DNA of 64,000 nt from Streptomyces sp. TP-A0356 (GTDB lineage Bacteria; Actinomycetota; Actinomycetes; Streptomycetales; Streptomycetaceae): assembly GCF_001417775.1 (NCBI RefSeq), contig NZ_BBZJ01000029.1:62001-126000 (forward strand), in the 5' to 3' direction. How positions within the stretch are numbered: position 1 is the first letter of the stretch; each line of letters opens with the position of its first letter. This document shows, one piece after another, positions 1 through 8,334 of the stretch. Below the pieces are notes generated by a model. That model saw nothing but the letters and a program-made list of their open reading frames with translations, was not told the DNA's origin and ran no database searches. A program made the translations under genes and the position numbers.

Positions 1-514
1 CGTTGGACAGCCCCTCGCCGAGGCAGGACAGCACCTCGCGCTCGCGGCGGGTGAGCGCCTGAAGGACGGACGGATCGACGGACGGCTCCCGTACGGGCCG
101 GGCGGCGAACTCCGCGATCAGCCGCCGGGTCACGGCCGGGGCGATCATCCCCTCGCCGCGTGCCACCGTCCGCACCGCGGCGATCAGGTCCTTCGCGTCG
201 GTGTTCTTCAGCAGGAACCCGGAGGCTCCCGCCCGCAGTGCCCCGAACACATACTCGTCGAGGTCGAACGTGGTCAGCACCAGCACATCGGCGAGCCGCT
301 CGGCGACGACCTGCCGGGTCGCCGACACCCCGTCCAGGCGCGGCATCTGCACATCCATCAGGACCAGGTCCGGCCGTAGCTCCCGGGCGAGCGCCACCGC
401 CCGCTCGCCGTCCGCGGCCTCCCCGACCACCTCGATGTCGGGCGCACTGCGCAGGATCAGGACCAGCCCCGCACGTACGGCGGACTGGTCCTCGGCGACG
501 AGCACGCGGATCAT
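1..514 (-). CDS. NarL/LuxR-family response regulator, C-terminus cut by window edge
   Basis: This is a cytoplasmic DNA-binding response regulator that reads leftward and runs off the window. The receiver domain starts MIRVLVAEDQ. The phospho-acceptor is Asp54 in LVLMDVQMPRLDG, and the switch lysine lies in FLLKNTDAKDL. A linker leads into the start of a LuxR-type helix-turn-helix (LTRREREVLSCLGEGLSN), where the sequence ends. Its ATG at 514 overlaps the stop of the upstream histidine kinase (ATGA), so the two are translationally coupled and form a cognate pair. Target genes are not visible. The family assignment is secure; only the last part of the HTH is missing. Confidence 0.93.
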   Translation of the reverse strand, partial: MIRVLVAEDQSAVRAGLVLILRSAPDIEVVGEAADGERAVALARELRPDLVLMDVQMPRLDGVSATRQVVAERLADVLVLTTFDLDEYVFGALRAGASGFLLKNTDAKDLIAAVRTVARGEGMIAPAVTRRLIAEFAARPVREPSVDPSVLQALTRREREVLSCLGEGLSN

Positions 515-1692
515 CAGGTCTCTCCTTGCGGGACATCGGGGACGGGAAGGGCGGCGCGCACGGTCCACAGCGCGCCTTCGGGACCGGCGCCGAACGTGCC
601 CCCGAGCAGGGCGGTCCGCTCCCGCATCCCGACGAGACCCGCGCCGGAGCCGGGCGCCCGGGGCCCCTCCCGGTCGCCGTACGGGCTGGTCACCCGCACG
701 TCGAGGACCCCGTCCCGGTGCCCCAGCGCCACCGTGACCCGGCCGGGGCCGGCGTGCTTGAGGGCGTTCGTCAGGGACTCCTGCACGATCCGGTAGGCGG
801 CAAGCTCCACCGGCGCGGGCACGCCCGCGTACTCCGCGTCGAGCGTGACGTCGAGCCCGTTGGTGCGGGCCTGCTCCACCAGGGCGTTGAGCCCGTCGAG
901 GGTGGGAGTGGCGGCCGGCTCCTCCCGGGTGGTGCCGTCGCGGAGGATCCCGATCAGCCGCCGCATCTCGGCGAGCCCCGCCACGCTGTTCTCCCGGATG
1001 ACGGCGAGGGCCTCCCGGGACGTCTTGTGGTCGTCGAGGGAGAGCGCGGCGGTGGAGTGGATGGCGATCGCGGACAGATGGTTGGCGACCATGTCGTGCA
1101 ACTCCCGTGCCATGCGGGCCCGTTCGGCGGTGACGGCCTGGGCGCGGTCCATCTCGGCGAGCAGGGTGGTCTGTTCGGCGCGCAGCCGTGCGGCCTCGGC
1201 CGCGTCACGGTGGTTGCGGACGACCCAGCCGGTGGCGGCGGGCGCGAGCGCCACCACGCCGAACGCGACGCCGATCAGCATGCCGTTGGGGTCGCCCCAG
1301 AGAGCGAGGGGCGTGACCGTGCCGAGCACGGTGAGCAGCCCGGTGACCCAGGGCAGACGCCGGGCGGAGGCGGGGGTGCCGTACAGGACGGCCGCGTACA
1401 TGAGGTCCGTGAACATCACGACGGTGACCACGTTGCCCCGGGTCACCGTGTCGGCGATCACCGCGGCCGTGCCGATCCCCAGGGCGGCCTTCGGCCGGGT
1501 GCGGCGCAGCAGCTCGCAGCCGGCCGTCACGACCAGGGGAACCAGCACCGCCCAGTGCGCCGCCCAGAGGACCTGCGGTTCGTCGGCGGGGCGGGTGGTG
1601 AGGCCGATGGCCCACAGCAGGAGCCCGCCCAGCAGCCCGCCGACCGCGATGCGCACGTCGTCGCGGTGCGGGTGGGGGAGTCGTACGGCCAT
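514..1692 (-). CDS. DesK/NarX-type sensor histidine kinase
   Basis: This is the membrane sensor kinase partner of the adjacent LuxR-type regulator. The N-terminal half (about residues 15-165) is a run of hydrophobic segments predicted to form a multi-spanning sensor. It is followed by the HisKA_3 dimerisation box ARMARELHDMVANHLSAIA with phospho-accepting His199, and by a C-terminal HATPase with an N-box-like YRIVQESLTNALKHAG and a G-box GAGLVGMRERTALLGG. I chose ATG at 1692, giving 392 residues and preceded by GGATGG. An in-frame GTG at 1725 would add 11 residues but has no ribosome-binding site. The ligand is unknown. Confidence 0.9.
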   Translation of the reverse strand: MAVRLPHPHRDDVRIAVGGLLGGLLLWAIGLTTRPADEPQVLWAAHWAVLVPLVVTAGCELLRRTRPKAALGIGTAAVIADTVTRGNVVTVVMFTDLMYAAVLYGTPASARRLPWVTGLLTVLGTVTPLALWGDPNGMLIGVAFGVVALAPAATGWVVRNHRDAAEAARLRAEQTTLLAEMDRAQAVTAERARMARELHDMVANHLSAIAIHSTAALSLDDHKTSREALAVIRENSVAGLAEMRRLIGILRDGTTREEPAATPTLDGLNALVEQARTNGLDVTLDAEYAGVPAPVELAAYRIVQESLTNALKHAGPGRVTVALGHRDGVLDVRVTSPYGDREGPRAPGSGAGLVGMRERTALLGGTFGAGPEGALWTVRAALPVPDVPQGET

Positions 1693-1857
1693 GACCCCAT
1701 CCAACACGGTGCGCCGCCCCGCCACCTGATGCCGTAGGACGGTTCCCGCTACATCGAAGGTTGCAGTGCGACTTCGTCACCGCCGACGACGAGAGGGGCC
1801 TGCCCGGCCGCGAGCCTGGAGGAAGGGGGGGACGAGAGGGAAGGAGAGGAGCGAATC

Positions 1858-2430
1858 GTGGTCGTCGGGTTGATCATCGCCTGTGAGGTCGGCTTCTGGG
1901 TGCTGCTGGCCGCGGGCCTGGCCGTCCGCTATCTGCTGAGGATGCGCCGCACCGGCGTGGCGCTGCTGTTGGCCGAGCCGCTGCTGGAGGTGGTCCTGTT
2001 CGTCGTGACGGCCATCGACCTGAAGCACGGGGCGAAGCCGAGCTGGGAGCACGGGCTGGCCGCCCTGTACATCGGCTTCACCGTCGCGTACGGCCACGCC
2101 ACCATCCGGTGGCTCGACGGGCACGCGGCCCACCGCCTGGCGGGCGGACCGCCCCCGGCCAGGCCGCCCCGCCACGGCCTGGCCCGCGCCCGGCACGAGG
2201 GCCGCCTGTGGCTGCGCACGCTGCTGGCCACGGCCGTGGCCTCGGCACTGCTCCAGGGCGCGATCTGGTACGTCGGTGCGCCCGCGGCACTGCGCGACGC
2301 GCAGTACACCGCCCTGCGCGTCCTGGTGATCCACGGGCTGATCGCCCTGTCGTACCTGCTGTGGCCCAAGAAGGCGCCGTCCGCCGCTGCCGCCCGCCCC
2401 GAGGAGGGCCGTACGCTGACCCGGCGGTGA
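1858..2430 (+). CDS. Integral membrane protein of unknown function
   Basis: A 190-residue protein that I do not recognise by family. It starts at GTG 1858 behind a strong GGAAGGAGAGGAG ribosome-binding site. It has four to five hydrophobic segments: about residues 3-25, 36-53, 66-82, 120-140 and 150-168. A basic loop rich in Pro and Arg lies around residues 95-112, and the tail is charged. It lies 19 bases upstream of an OmpR-type regulator and its kinase on the same strand, so it may be co-transcribed with them and could be an accessory membrane component. No catalytic motif is visible. Confidence 0.8.
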   Translation: MVVGLIIACEVGFWVLLAAGLAVRYLLRMRRTGVALLLAEPLLEVVLFVVTAIDLKHGAKPSWEHGLAALYIGFTVAYGHATIRWLDGHAAHRLAGGPPPARPPRHGLARARHEGRLWLRTLLATAVASALLQGAIWYVGAPAALRDAQYTALRVLVIHGLIALSYLLWPKKAPSAAAARPEEGRTLTRR

Positions 2431-2449
2431 AACGGTCCTGGGAGAGCGG

Positions 2450-3175
2450 ATGAGCGAGGGCATACGCCCCGGCGCGGCACGGAGTGAGGGCACACGCCCC
2501 GGCGCGGTACTGGTGGTGGACGACGACGCGGCCATCCGCCGCTCGCTGGAGCGCGGACTTCGGCTGAGCGGCTTTCGCGTCCGCACGGCCGACAGCGGCG
2601 CCGAGGCACTCGCGGCGATCCTGGACGCGCCGCCGGACGTGCTCGTCCTCGATGTGTCGATGCCCGGCATGAGCGGCATCGAGGTGTGCGCCCGGCTCCG
2701 CGACGACGGCCAGGACCTGCCCGTCCTCATGCTCTCCGCGCTGGACGAGACGGCCGACCGCATCGCCGGGCTCCAGGCGGGCGGTGACGACTACCTCGTC
2801 AAACCGTTCGCCCTGCAGGAGCTGGTCCTGCGGCTGCGCGCCCTGCTGCGCCGACGGCCGCCCGAGGACCGGGAGATGCTGCGGGTGGCGGACCTGGTGA
2901 TCGACCCGGCGGCCCGTACCGCCCACCGGGACGGCCGCCGCCTGGACCTGACCCGGCGCGAGTTCGCACTCCTGGAGGTGCTCGCCCGCAACGCGGGCCT
3001 CGTCCTCAGCCGCGACCAGCTCCTGGAACGGGTGTGGGGATACGACTTCGACGTACGCACCGACGCCGTCGACACCTTCGTCAGCTATCTGCGGCGCAAG
3101 CTGGAGGCGGACGGCGGCGGGCGCCTCGTGCACACCGTCCGCGGGGTCGGCTTCGTGCTGCGGGAGGAGCCATGA
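2450..3175 (+). CDS. OmpR/PhoB-family response regulator
   Basis: A 241-residue two-component regulator. The receiver domain (about 17-130) begins VLVVDDDAAIRRS. Asp68 in DVLVLDVSMPGMSG is the predicted phosphorylation site, and YLVKPF carries the conserved lysine. The C-terminal winged helix (about 145-241) includes LTRREFALLEVLARN and the recognition segment DAVDTFVSYLRRKLE. The first 20 residues contain a near-perfect 10-residue duplication (SEGIRPGAAR then SEGTRPGAVL) that is not part of the receiver fold. The gene precedes its kinase by 34 bases. Likely targets include the two exported proteins just downstream, but this is inferred from position only. Confidence 0.93.
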   Translation: MSEGIRPGAARSEGTRPGAVLVVDDDAAIRRSLERGLRLSGFRVRTADSGAEALAAILDAPPDVLVLDVSMPGMSGIEVCARLRDDGQDLPVLMLSALDETADRIAGLQAGGDDYLVKPFALQELVLRLRALLRRRPPEDREMLRVADLVIDPAARTAHRDGRRLDLTRREFALLEVLARNAGLVLSRDQLLERVWGYDFDVRTDAVDTFVSYLRRKLEADGGGRLVHTVRGVGFVLREEP

Positions 3176-3209
3176 GGGGAACGGCACCGCGACCGGGAGC
3201 AGAGTCGCC

Positions 3210-4673
3210 ATGAGACTGTCCACGCGCATCGGACTCGCCGTGGGACTGACCGTCCCGCTCCTGGTTCTCGCCTCCGGCTGGCTGCTGCTGAACCTGGTCG
3301 CCCGGGACCTGCACCGCGAGGAGGACAACCATCTGCGCAGGCGGGCCGCGGCCGTGCTCCCGGACGCCCGCGCCCTGCTGCGGGCCACCGCCGCCGGCCG
3401 GCCACGGGCGGCCGACACCAGGGAACGGCTGCTGTACAGCGCGGCGCTCGATGTCGGCGTGCGCGTCGTCGGACCGGACGCGACCTTCAACGGAGGACCG
3501 CAGCCGACCGCCTCGGTCGCGCTGCCCGCGCGGGCCACCGGCCCGGTCACCGTGCGGCAGGCCGGGCACAGCTGGCGGGCCCTGTCCAGGCCGATCGAGG
3601 GCACCCCTGTCGCCGGCACCCTCTGGGTCTTCCAGCCCGACACCGCCGACCGCGTCCAACTCCGGCTCGTGCGACGGCGCGTGGTCATGACCGCGCTGCT
3701 CGCCGCGCCCCTGTCCGGTCTGCTCGCCTGGGGCATCGCCACCGGTGCCACCGGCCCGCTGCGCCGCCTGGGCCGCCGCACCGCCGGGTTCGACCCGCGC
3801 ACCAGCACCGCCCGGCTGAGCCATGAGCCCACCGGGGTGACCGAGGTCGACGAACTCGCGGCCACCCTGCGGACGGTTCTGGCCCGCTACGACGAACAGG
3901 CCGCCCGCACCGCCGAGGCCCTGGAGACGGCGCGATCCTTCTCCGCCGCCGCCTCGCACGAACTGCGGACCCCGCTGATGAGCATGGGCACCAACCTCGA
4001 CATCCTCGCGGACCACCCCGATCTGCCCGGGCCGGACCGCACGGAGGTCGTCACCGATCTGCGCCACGAGCACGCCCGTCTCCTCGGGCTGCTGGTGATG
4101 CTGCGCGACCTGGGCCGCGGCGACCTGGTGGATGCGGAGGCGTTCCGCACGGTGGACGTGGCGGAGGCCGCGGACGCGGCCGTCGCCGAGGCCAGGCGCC
4201 GGGATCCGGCCGCCCGGGTCACCCTGCGGGCGCAGCCGGGGCCGACCGTGCAGGGCTGGGAGCCCGGACTGCGGTTGCTGCTCGACAATCTGCTCGCCAA
4301 CGCCCTCGCGCACGGCCGGGACACCGAGGGCCGGGCAACGGTGGCGGTCGGGGTGCGCAGCGCCGGAGCCGAGGTGGTGATCACGGTGGACGACCGAGGA
4401 CCGGGCGTCCCGGCCGAGGCACGCGGCCGGATCTTCGAGCGGTTCCGGCGGGGTCCGGGCAGCGCCGGCTCGGGGCTCGGCCTGACCCTGGTGGCCCAGC
4501 AGGCGGCCCTGCACCGGGGGAGCGTCACGGTCACCGACGGCCCGGACGGCGTCGGGGCCCGATTCGAGGTGCGGCTGCCCAGGGTCGGCGGGGACCTGCC
4601 GGGCCGGCGGGACTGGCTGATCGGGACAGCCGGGGCAAACCGGTCACAGAGTTCCCACAAACACGGCTCCTAG
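3210..4673 (+). CDS. Sensor histidine kinase (HAMP-HisKA-HATPase)
   Basis: A 487-residue membrane kinase paired with the OmpR-type regulator upstream. TM1 is about residues 8-30. An extracytoplasmic sensor of about 125 residues follows, then TM2 about 155-177 and a HAMP segment. The H-box is AASHELRTPLMSM with His250. The catalytic domain shows an N-box (LLDNLLANALAHG), a G1 box (VDDRGPGVP) and a G2 box (GSGLGLTLVAQQA). The ATG at 3210 follows a GGGAGCAGAG site. The stimulus is unknown. The stop lies 50 bases before a small secreted protein, which could be a target or a ligand-binding partner. Confidence 0.93.
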   Translation: MRLSTRIGLAVGLTVPLLVLASGWLLLNLVARDLHREEDNHLRRRAAAVLPDARALLRATAAGRPRAADTRERLLYSAALDVGVRVVGPDATFNGGPQPTASVALPARATGPVTVRQAGHSWRALSRPIEGTPVAGTLWVFQPDTADRVQLRLVRRRVVMTALLAAPLSGLLAWGIATGATGPLRRLGRRTAGFDPRTSTARLSHEPTGVTEVDELAATLRTVLARYDEQAARTAEALETARSFSAAASHELRTPLMSMGTNLDILADHPDLPGPDRTEVVTDLRHEHARLLGLLVMLRDLGRGDLVDAEAFRTVDVAEAADAAVAEARRRDPAARVTLRAQPGPTVQGWEPGLRLLLDNLLANALAHGRDTEGRATVAVGVRSAGAEVVITVDDRGPGVPAEARGRIFERFRRGPGSAGSGLGLTLVAQQAALHRGSVTVTDGPDGVGARFEVRLPRVGGDLPGRRDWLIGTAGANRSQSSHKHGS

Positions 4674-4723
4674 CCTCCGTGGCGTCGGACGGACGACGGG
4701 GCCGTCCGGGAACGGAGGAGGAG

Positions 4724-5125
4724 ATGTACGTACGAGGACGGCGGCGCACCCTGCTGGTGGGGCTCGCCACGGCGGCGCTGCTGGTGAGCGGGACCGGGGC
4801 GGCCGCGGCCGACAGTTCGCCCGCGCCCGCTCCCACGGGCGACGGGGCGCAGGCGCTGTGCAAGCGGGTGCCGAAGATCGACCAGCGGATCGAGCGGGCA
4901 CTGAAGCGGCTCGACGGGCCGGTGAGCCTCCGCGGCTCCGTCGCCCGGCTCCAGCGGCGCGTGGACAACGCAAGGAACGCGGGTCACAGCGAGATCGCCA
5001 CCTATCTCCAGGACCGGCTGGACTTCCGCAAGTCGCTGGTGACCACGCTCCAGCAGCGGCAGAAGGACCTCGCGGGCGTCAGGACGTGGTGCGCGGCGCA
5101 CGGCGACGAGAAGGCGGCGAGCTGA
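4724..5125 (+). CDS. Small secreted helical protein of unknown function
   Basis: A 133-residue exported protein. I start it at ATG 4724, which follows GGAGGAGGAG. The longer in-frame start at 4679 has no ribosome-binding site and would bury the signal peptide. The signal peptide has a basic n-region (MYVRGRRR), a hydrophobic core and an Ala-x-Ala cleavage site near residue 27 (AAAADSS). The mature part is a charged, probably helical hairpin with two cysteines (LCKRVPK near the front and TWCAAHG near the end) that could form a disulphide. It overlaps the lipoprotein gene downstream by one base (TGATG). It is probably controlled by the two-component system just upstream. Confidence 0.8.
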   Translation: MYVRGRRRTLLVGLATAALLVSGTGAAAADSSPAPAPTGDGAQALCKRVPKIDQRIERALKRLDGPVSLRGSVARLQRRVDNARNAGHSEIATYLQDRLDFRKSLVTTLQQRQKDLAGVRTWCAAHGDEKAAS

Positions 5126-5337
5126 TGCGGGGCCCGCGGGCGCTGCGCGTGGCGGTGCCCGCGGTGGCCCTTCTGGTGGGGCTCACCGCGGGCTGCGCGC
5201 GGGATCACGGAACGGCGGCCACGCCGTCCTCGTCCGCGACGGGATCCGGGGTCGCGGACGTGCAGAAGAAGGTGTCGGCCGCCGAGTCCGCGGTCGCGGC
5301 GGCGGACCGGGACGCCGCTCAGGACGGCAGCCGCTGA
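5125..5337 (+). CDS. Small lipoprotein
   Basis: A 70-residue predicted lipoprotein. The n-region MRGPRALR, the hydrophobic core VAVPAVALLVGL and the lipobox LTAGC (Cys near residue 24) are clear. The remainder is Ser/Thr/Ala-rich, then a short charged helix (VADVQKKVSAAESAV). The start overlaps the stop of the secreted-protein gene by one base, so the two are translationally coupled. It may anchor or partner that secreted protein at the membrane surface. No family is recognised. Confidence 0.75.
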   Translation: MRGPRALRVAVPAVALLVGLTAGCARDHGTAATPSSSATGSGVADVQKKVSAAESAVAAADRDAAQDGSR

Positions 5338-5355
5338 CCGGCCGGGGAGCGCGCC

Positions 5356-5928
5356 TCAGCGCTCCCCGCCCGGCACCCACAGCACGTCGCCGGTCTCCTT
5401 GTTGGCGTACCGGGCGAGAATGAACAGCAGGTCGGAGAGGCGGTTGAGGTAGGTCGCGGTCAGCGGGTTCATCACCTCGCCGTGCGCCTCGAGGGCGGCC
5501 CAGGTCGAGCGCTCCGCCCGCCGTACGACCGTGCACGCCTGGTGCAGCAGAGCCGCGCCGGGAGTGCCGCCGGGCAGGATGAACGAGCGCAGCTTCTCCA
5601 GCTCGGCGAGGAAGCGGTCACAGTCCGCCTCCAGCCGGTCGACATAGAACTGCTCGACCCGCAGCGGCGGGAACTCCGGGTTCTCGGCCACCGGCGTCGA
5701 CAGGTCCGCGCCCACGTCGAACAGGTCGTTCTGCACGCGGGTGAGGACCTTGACGACCTCCTCGTCGAGGCCGCCCAGCGCGATCGCGGTGCCGATCACC
5801 GCGTTCGCCTCGTTGGCGTCCGCGTACGCGGCGATGCGTAGATCGGTCTTCGGCACCCGGCTCATGTCGCCGAGGTGCGTGCTGCCCTTGTCGCCGGTAC
5901 GCGTGTAGATGCGTGTCAGATTGACCAT
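5356..5928 (-). CDS. PduO-type ATP:cob(I)alamin adenosyltransferase
   Basis: A 190-residue cytoplasmic enzyme that adenosylates cob(I)alamin to make coenzyme B12. The N-terminus MVNLTRIYTRTGDKGST is the signature ATP-binding segment of the PduO/MMAB family. The central RIAAYADANEANAVIG and the later PGGTPGAALLHQACTVVRRAER and LNRLSDLLFILARYAN helices hold the conserved Arg and Asn residues. Length is typical of the family. It reads convergently toward the lipoprotein gene and lies 13 bases downstream of the ABC permease. Its product is the cofactor needed by the B12-dependent mutase IcmA encoded at 36.4 kb. Confidence 0.93.
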   Translation of the reverse strand: MVNLTRIYTRTGDKGSTHLGDMSRVPKTDLRIAAYADANEANAVIGTAIALGGLDEEVVKVLTRVQNDLFDVGADLSTPVAENPEFPPLRVEQFYVDRLEADCDRFLAELEKLRSFILPGGTPGAALLHQACTVVRRAERSTWAALEAHGEVMNPLTATYLNRLSDLLFILARYANKETGDVLWVPGGER

Positions 5929-5941
5929 GCGACCAGCGTAG

Positions 5942-6691
5942 TTACGCCCCGGCCGTCCGGAACACCCGTGTGCCCACCGTCACGGAGAGCGTCGTGAGGC
6001 CGAGGGCCACCAGGACGCCGTACAGCATGTGCGCCGTCGCGTACGAGCCGACGTAGGCGTCCCGGACCGCGTCCACCAGATAGCGGAACGGCATGAAGTG
6101 GGAGAGCACGTCCAGCCAGCCGGGGGCCAGGGACATCGGCAGCATCAGACCCGACAGCAGCATGGACGGCATGGTCATCGCGTTGATGGCGGGGCCGAAC
6201 TCCTGCGGGGTGGGGACCTTCATGGCCAGCGCGTACGACAGCGAGGCGAGCGAGAGCGTCAGCAGGGCGACGAAGGCGAAGCCGATCAGGATCCCCGCGA
6301 GCGGCGCCCGCAGGCCCATCGCCAGCGCGGCGAGCACCAGCAGTACCGCCTGGAGGACGAAGACGGCGGCGTCCCGCAGTACCCGGCCGAGCAGTAGCGC
6401 GAGCCGGCTGACGGACGTGACCCGCATCCGCTCCACGATCCCGAGGTTCTTCTCGATGATGATCGCGAACCCGGCGAACGCTGCCCCGAACAGCCCGAGT
6501 TGGAGCAGCAGCCCGGGCACCAGCACCTGCCATGAACTGCCCCGCGACGCGAGTGGCAGGTCGGTGAGCAGCGGGCCGAAGAAGAGGAGGTAGAGCAGCG
6601 GCGTCAGGACGCCGAAGAGCATGGCGAACCGGGAGCGGAGCGTCTGACGGGCGTAGCGCCCGAAGATCAGTGCGGTGTCGTGCAGCAGCAT
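5942..6691 (-). CDS. ABC-2 type exporter permease (DrrB-like)
   Basis: A 249-residue membrane protein with six predicted TM segments, the first near residues 25-45 and the last near 222-240. It has the ABC-2 permease pattern, including the conserved region PTPQEFGPAINAMTMPSMLLSG before the fourth or fifth helix. It lies 13 bases downstream of the ATPase gene and forms a two-gene export unit of the daunorubicin-resistance (DrrAB) type. A divergent TetR gene sits beside the unit. The exported compound is unknown. Confidence 0.92.
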   Translation of the reverse strand: MLLHDTALIFGRYARQTLRSRFAMLFGVLTPLLYLLFFGPLLTDLPLASRGSSWQVLVPGLLLQLGLFGAAFAGFAIIIEKNLGIVERMRVTSVSRLALLLGRVLRDAAVFVLQAVLLVLAALAMGLRAPLAGILIGFAFVALLTLSLASLSYALAMKVPTPQEFGPAINAMTMPSMLLSGLMLPMSLAPGWLDVLSHFMPFRYLVDAVRDAYVGSYATAHMLYGVLVALGLTTLSVTVGTRVFRTAGA

Positions 6692-6704
6692 CGTTCGATA
6701 CGTC

Positions 6705-7487
6705 CTATACGGCCAGGGGAGTGGAGTCGGCCGGCGCCGGGCCGCGGCCGGTGATCGCGAGGAACGTGTCCTGGAGCGTCGCGTCGATCGAGCCGCCGTG
6801 CTCCAGCTTCAGCGCGCCCGGGGTGCCCTCCGCCACCACGACCCCCTTGTCCACGATCACGAGCCGGTCGGAGAGCGCGTCCGCCTCGTCGAGGTAGTGC
6901 GTGGTGAGGAAGACGGTCGTGCCGTGCTCGTCCCGCAGACGCCGTACGAGGTCCCAGAGGTCGGCGCGGCTGCCGGGGTCGAGGCCCGTCGTCGGCTCGT
7001 CGAGGAAGAGCACGCGGGGGCGATGCGTGAGTCCCATCGCGATGTCGAGCCTTCTGCGCTGACCGCCGGAGAGCGCGGCCGTCCTGCGGTCCAGCAGCCC
7101 GTCGAGGTCGAGGTCGTGGACCAACTCCTCGGCGCGCTCCACCGCCTGGGCCTTCGTCAGACGGTAGAGCCGTCCCTGGGTGACGAGTTCCTCCCGCACC
7201 GTCACGTGCGGATCCACGCCGCCGGACTGGGCCACGTAGCCACAGGCACGGCGCACCCCCTCGGCGTCGTTGACGAGGTCGCACCCCGCGACCGTGGCGG
7301 CGCCGCCGGTGGGCCGCAGCAGAGTCGTGAGCATCCGGAGGGTGGTCGTCTTGCCCGCGCCGTTCGGCCCGAGGAACCCGAGGATCTCCCCTTCCCGGAC
7401 CGTCAGGTCGATGCCGCGCACCGCGTCCACCGGGCCGCGCCTCGTCCGGAAGGTATGGGCCAGACCGGCCGTACTGATGATGGTCAT
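6705..7487 (-). CDS. ABC exporter ATP-binding protein (DrrA-like)
   Basis: A 260-residue nucleotide-binding subunit. Walker A is GPNGAGKTTTLRML, the Q-loop lies in CGYVAQSGG, the signature is ALSGGQRRRLDIA, Walker B is PRVLFLDEPTTGLDP, and the switch histidine is in VFLTTHYLDEAD. The C-terminal extension (about 210-260) matches DrrA-type proteins. It drives the adjacent permease. The start is 79 bases from the divergent TetR gene across a short A+T-rich control region, which implies repression by that TetR protein and induction by a transported or sensed ligand. Confidence 0.94.
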   Translation of the reverse strand: MTIISTAGLAHTFRTRRGPVDAVRGIDLTVREGEILGFLGPNGAGKTTTLRMLTTLLRPTGGAATVAGCDLVNDAEGVRRACGYVAQSGGVDPHVTVREELVTQGRLYRLTKAQAVERAEELVHDLDLDGLLDRRTAALSGGQRRRLDIAMGLTHRPRVLFLDEPTTGLDPGSRADLWDLVRRLRDEHGTTVFLTTHYLDEADALSDRLVIVDKGVVVAEGTPGALKLEHGGSIDATLQDTFLAITGRGPAPADSTPLAV

Positions 7488-7509
7488 GGTCCCAGAAAAA
7501 CAGAGTCCC

Positions 7510-7538
7510 TGAAATTTTGCAATGACTCCAAATTCTCA
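7510..7538. promoter_or_regulatory. Candidate TetR operator between exporter and regulator
   Basis: The 79-base gap between the divergent exporter and TetR genes is unusually A+T-rich. It contains an imperfect inverted repeat, TGAAATTT (7510-7517) and AAATTCTCA (7530-7538), separated by 12 bases. Its position would let a TetR dimer block both promoters. The arms are imperfect, so this remains a prediction. Confidence 0.4.
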
Positions 7539-7554
7539 GAGGCTCCAGCGAAGC

Positions 7555-7560
7555 TAGGAT
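7555..7560 (+). promoter_or_regulatory. -10 element (TAGGAT) of the TetR gene, leaderless geometry
   Basis: TAGGAT ends 7 bases before ATG 7567. Transcription would then begin at or within a base of the start codon and give a leaderless mRNA. No good -35 hexamer is visible 17-18 bases upstream. The AGGA inside the hexamer could alternatively act as a ribosome-binding site from an upstream start. Confidence 0.4.
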
Positions 7561-7566
7561 CGAGAC

Positions 7567-8208
7567 ATGGCTGAGGGGCTCAGGGAGCGGAAGAAGCGGC
7601 AGACGCGGCAGTACATCTCGGATGTCGCCACGGGGCTGTTCCTGGAGCGTGGCTTCGACGCCGTGACGGTCGCGGAGGTCGCCGACGCGGCGGACGTCTC
7701 CGTCAACACCGTCTACAACTACTTCCCCGCCAAGGAGGACCTCTTCCTCGACCGCTCCAGAGGTGTCGTGGACCGGCTCGCCCGCTGGGTGCGCGGGCGC
7801 GAGAAGGGCGAGTCGGCCGCGGTGGCCGTACTGCGCGAACTGCGCGAGGAGGTCGAGGCGGTGTCGCCCCGGGTGGGTCTGATGGAGGGGTATGACCGTT
7901 TCATGAAGGTCATTCACGAGGCGCCGGCCCTTCGCTCCCGTCTGTGGGCCATCGCGCAGGAAGTCCTCGACAACCTCGACGACGCCCTGCGCGAGGAGAC
8001 CGGCGCCGCGGCCGACGACCCGCTGCCCACCCTGATCGCCGGTCAGATCAACTGGGTCCACCAGACGGTCATGGCCGTCATCGGGCGGGAGATGATGGCA
8101 GGGCGCAATCCGGGCGAAGTGTCACGCGAGGTGCTGGTGCTTCTCGACGACATGGAGGGACTGTTGAGCGAGAAGGTGCTCAACTACGCCGTCCGGGCGG
8201 CGGAGTGA
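7567..8208 (+). CDS. TetR/AcrR-family transcriptional regulator
   Basis: A 213-residue repressor. The N-terminal HTH (about 10-55) reads ATGLFLERGFDAVTVAEVAD then VSVNTVYNYFPAKEDLF, a canonical TetR recognition helix. The C-terminal ligand-binding half is not assignable. It is divergent from the DrrAB-like exporter and is the likely local repressor of that unit and of itself. Confidence 0.92.
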   Translation: MAEGLRERKKRQTRQYISDVATGLFLERGFDAVTVAEVADAADVSVNTVYNYFPAKEDLFLDRSRGVVDRLARWVRGREKGESAAVAVLRELREEVEAVSPRVGLMEGYDRFMKVIHEAPALRSRLWAIAQEVLDNLDDALREETGAAADDPLPTLIAGQINWVHQTVMAVIGREMMAGRNPGEVSREVLVLLDDMEGLLSEKVLNYAVRAAE

Positions 8209-8334
8209 CCAGTGCCGGTGTGATGTCCGTCATGTGAGACGTGACGCGCATTACTAACCGGTCACACGGCCCCTCACGAGCGCTAGTGTCCGGCCGAGAG
8301 GCCAACACGGACAGCGCGTCAGGGGAGTCGCACA

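Noticed and set aside
160-1737. Rightward 525-codon ORF over the first two-component genes
   Set aside because: It is opposite to a well-supported response regulator and histidine kinase, with Pro/Arg/Gly-rich translation.
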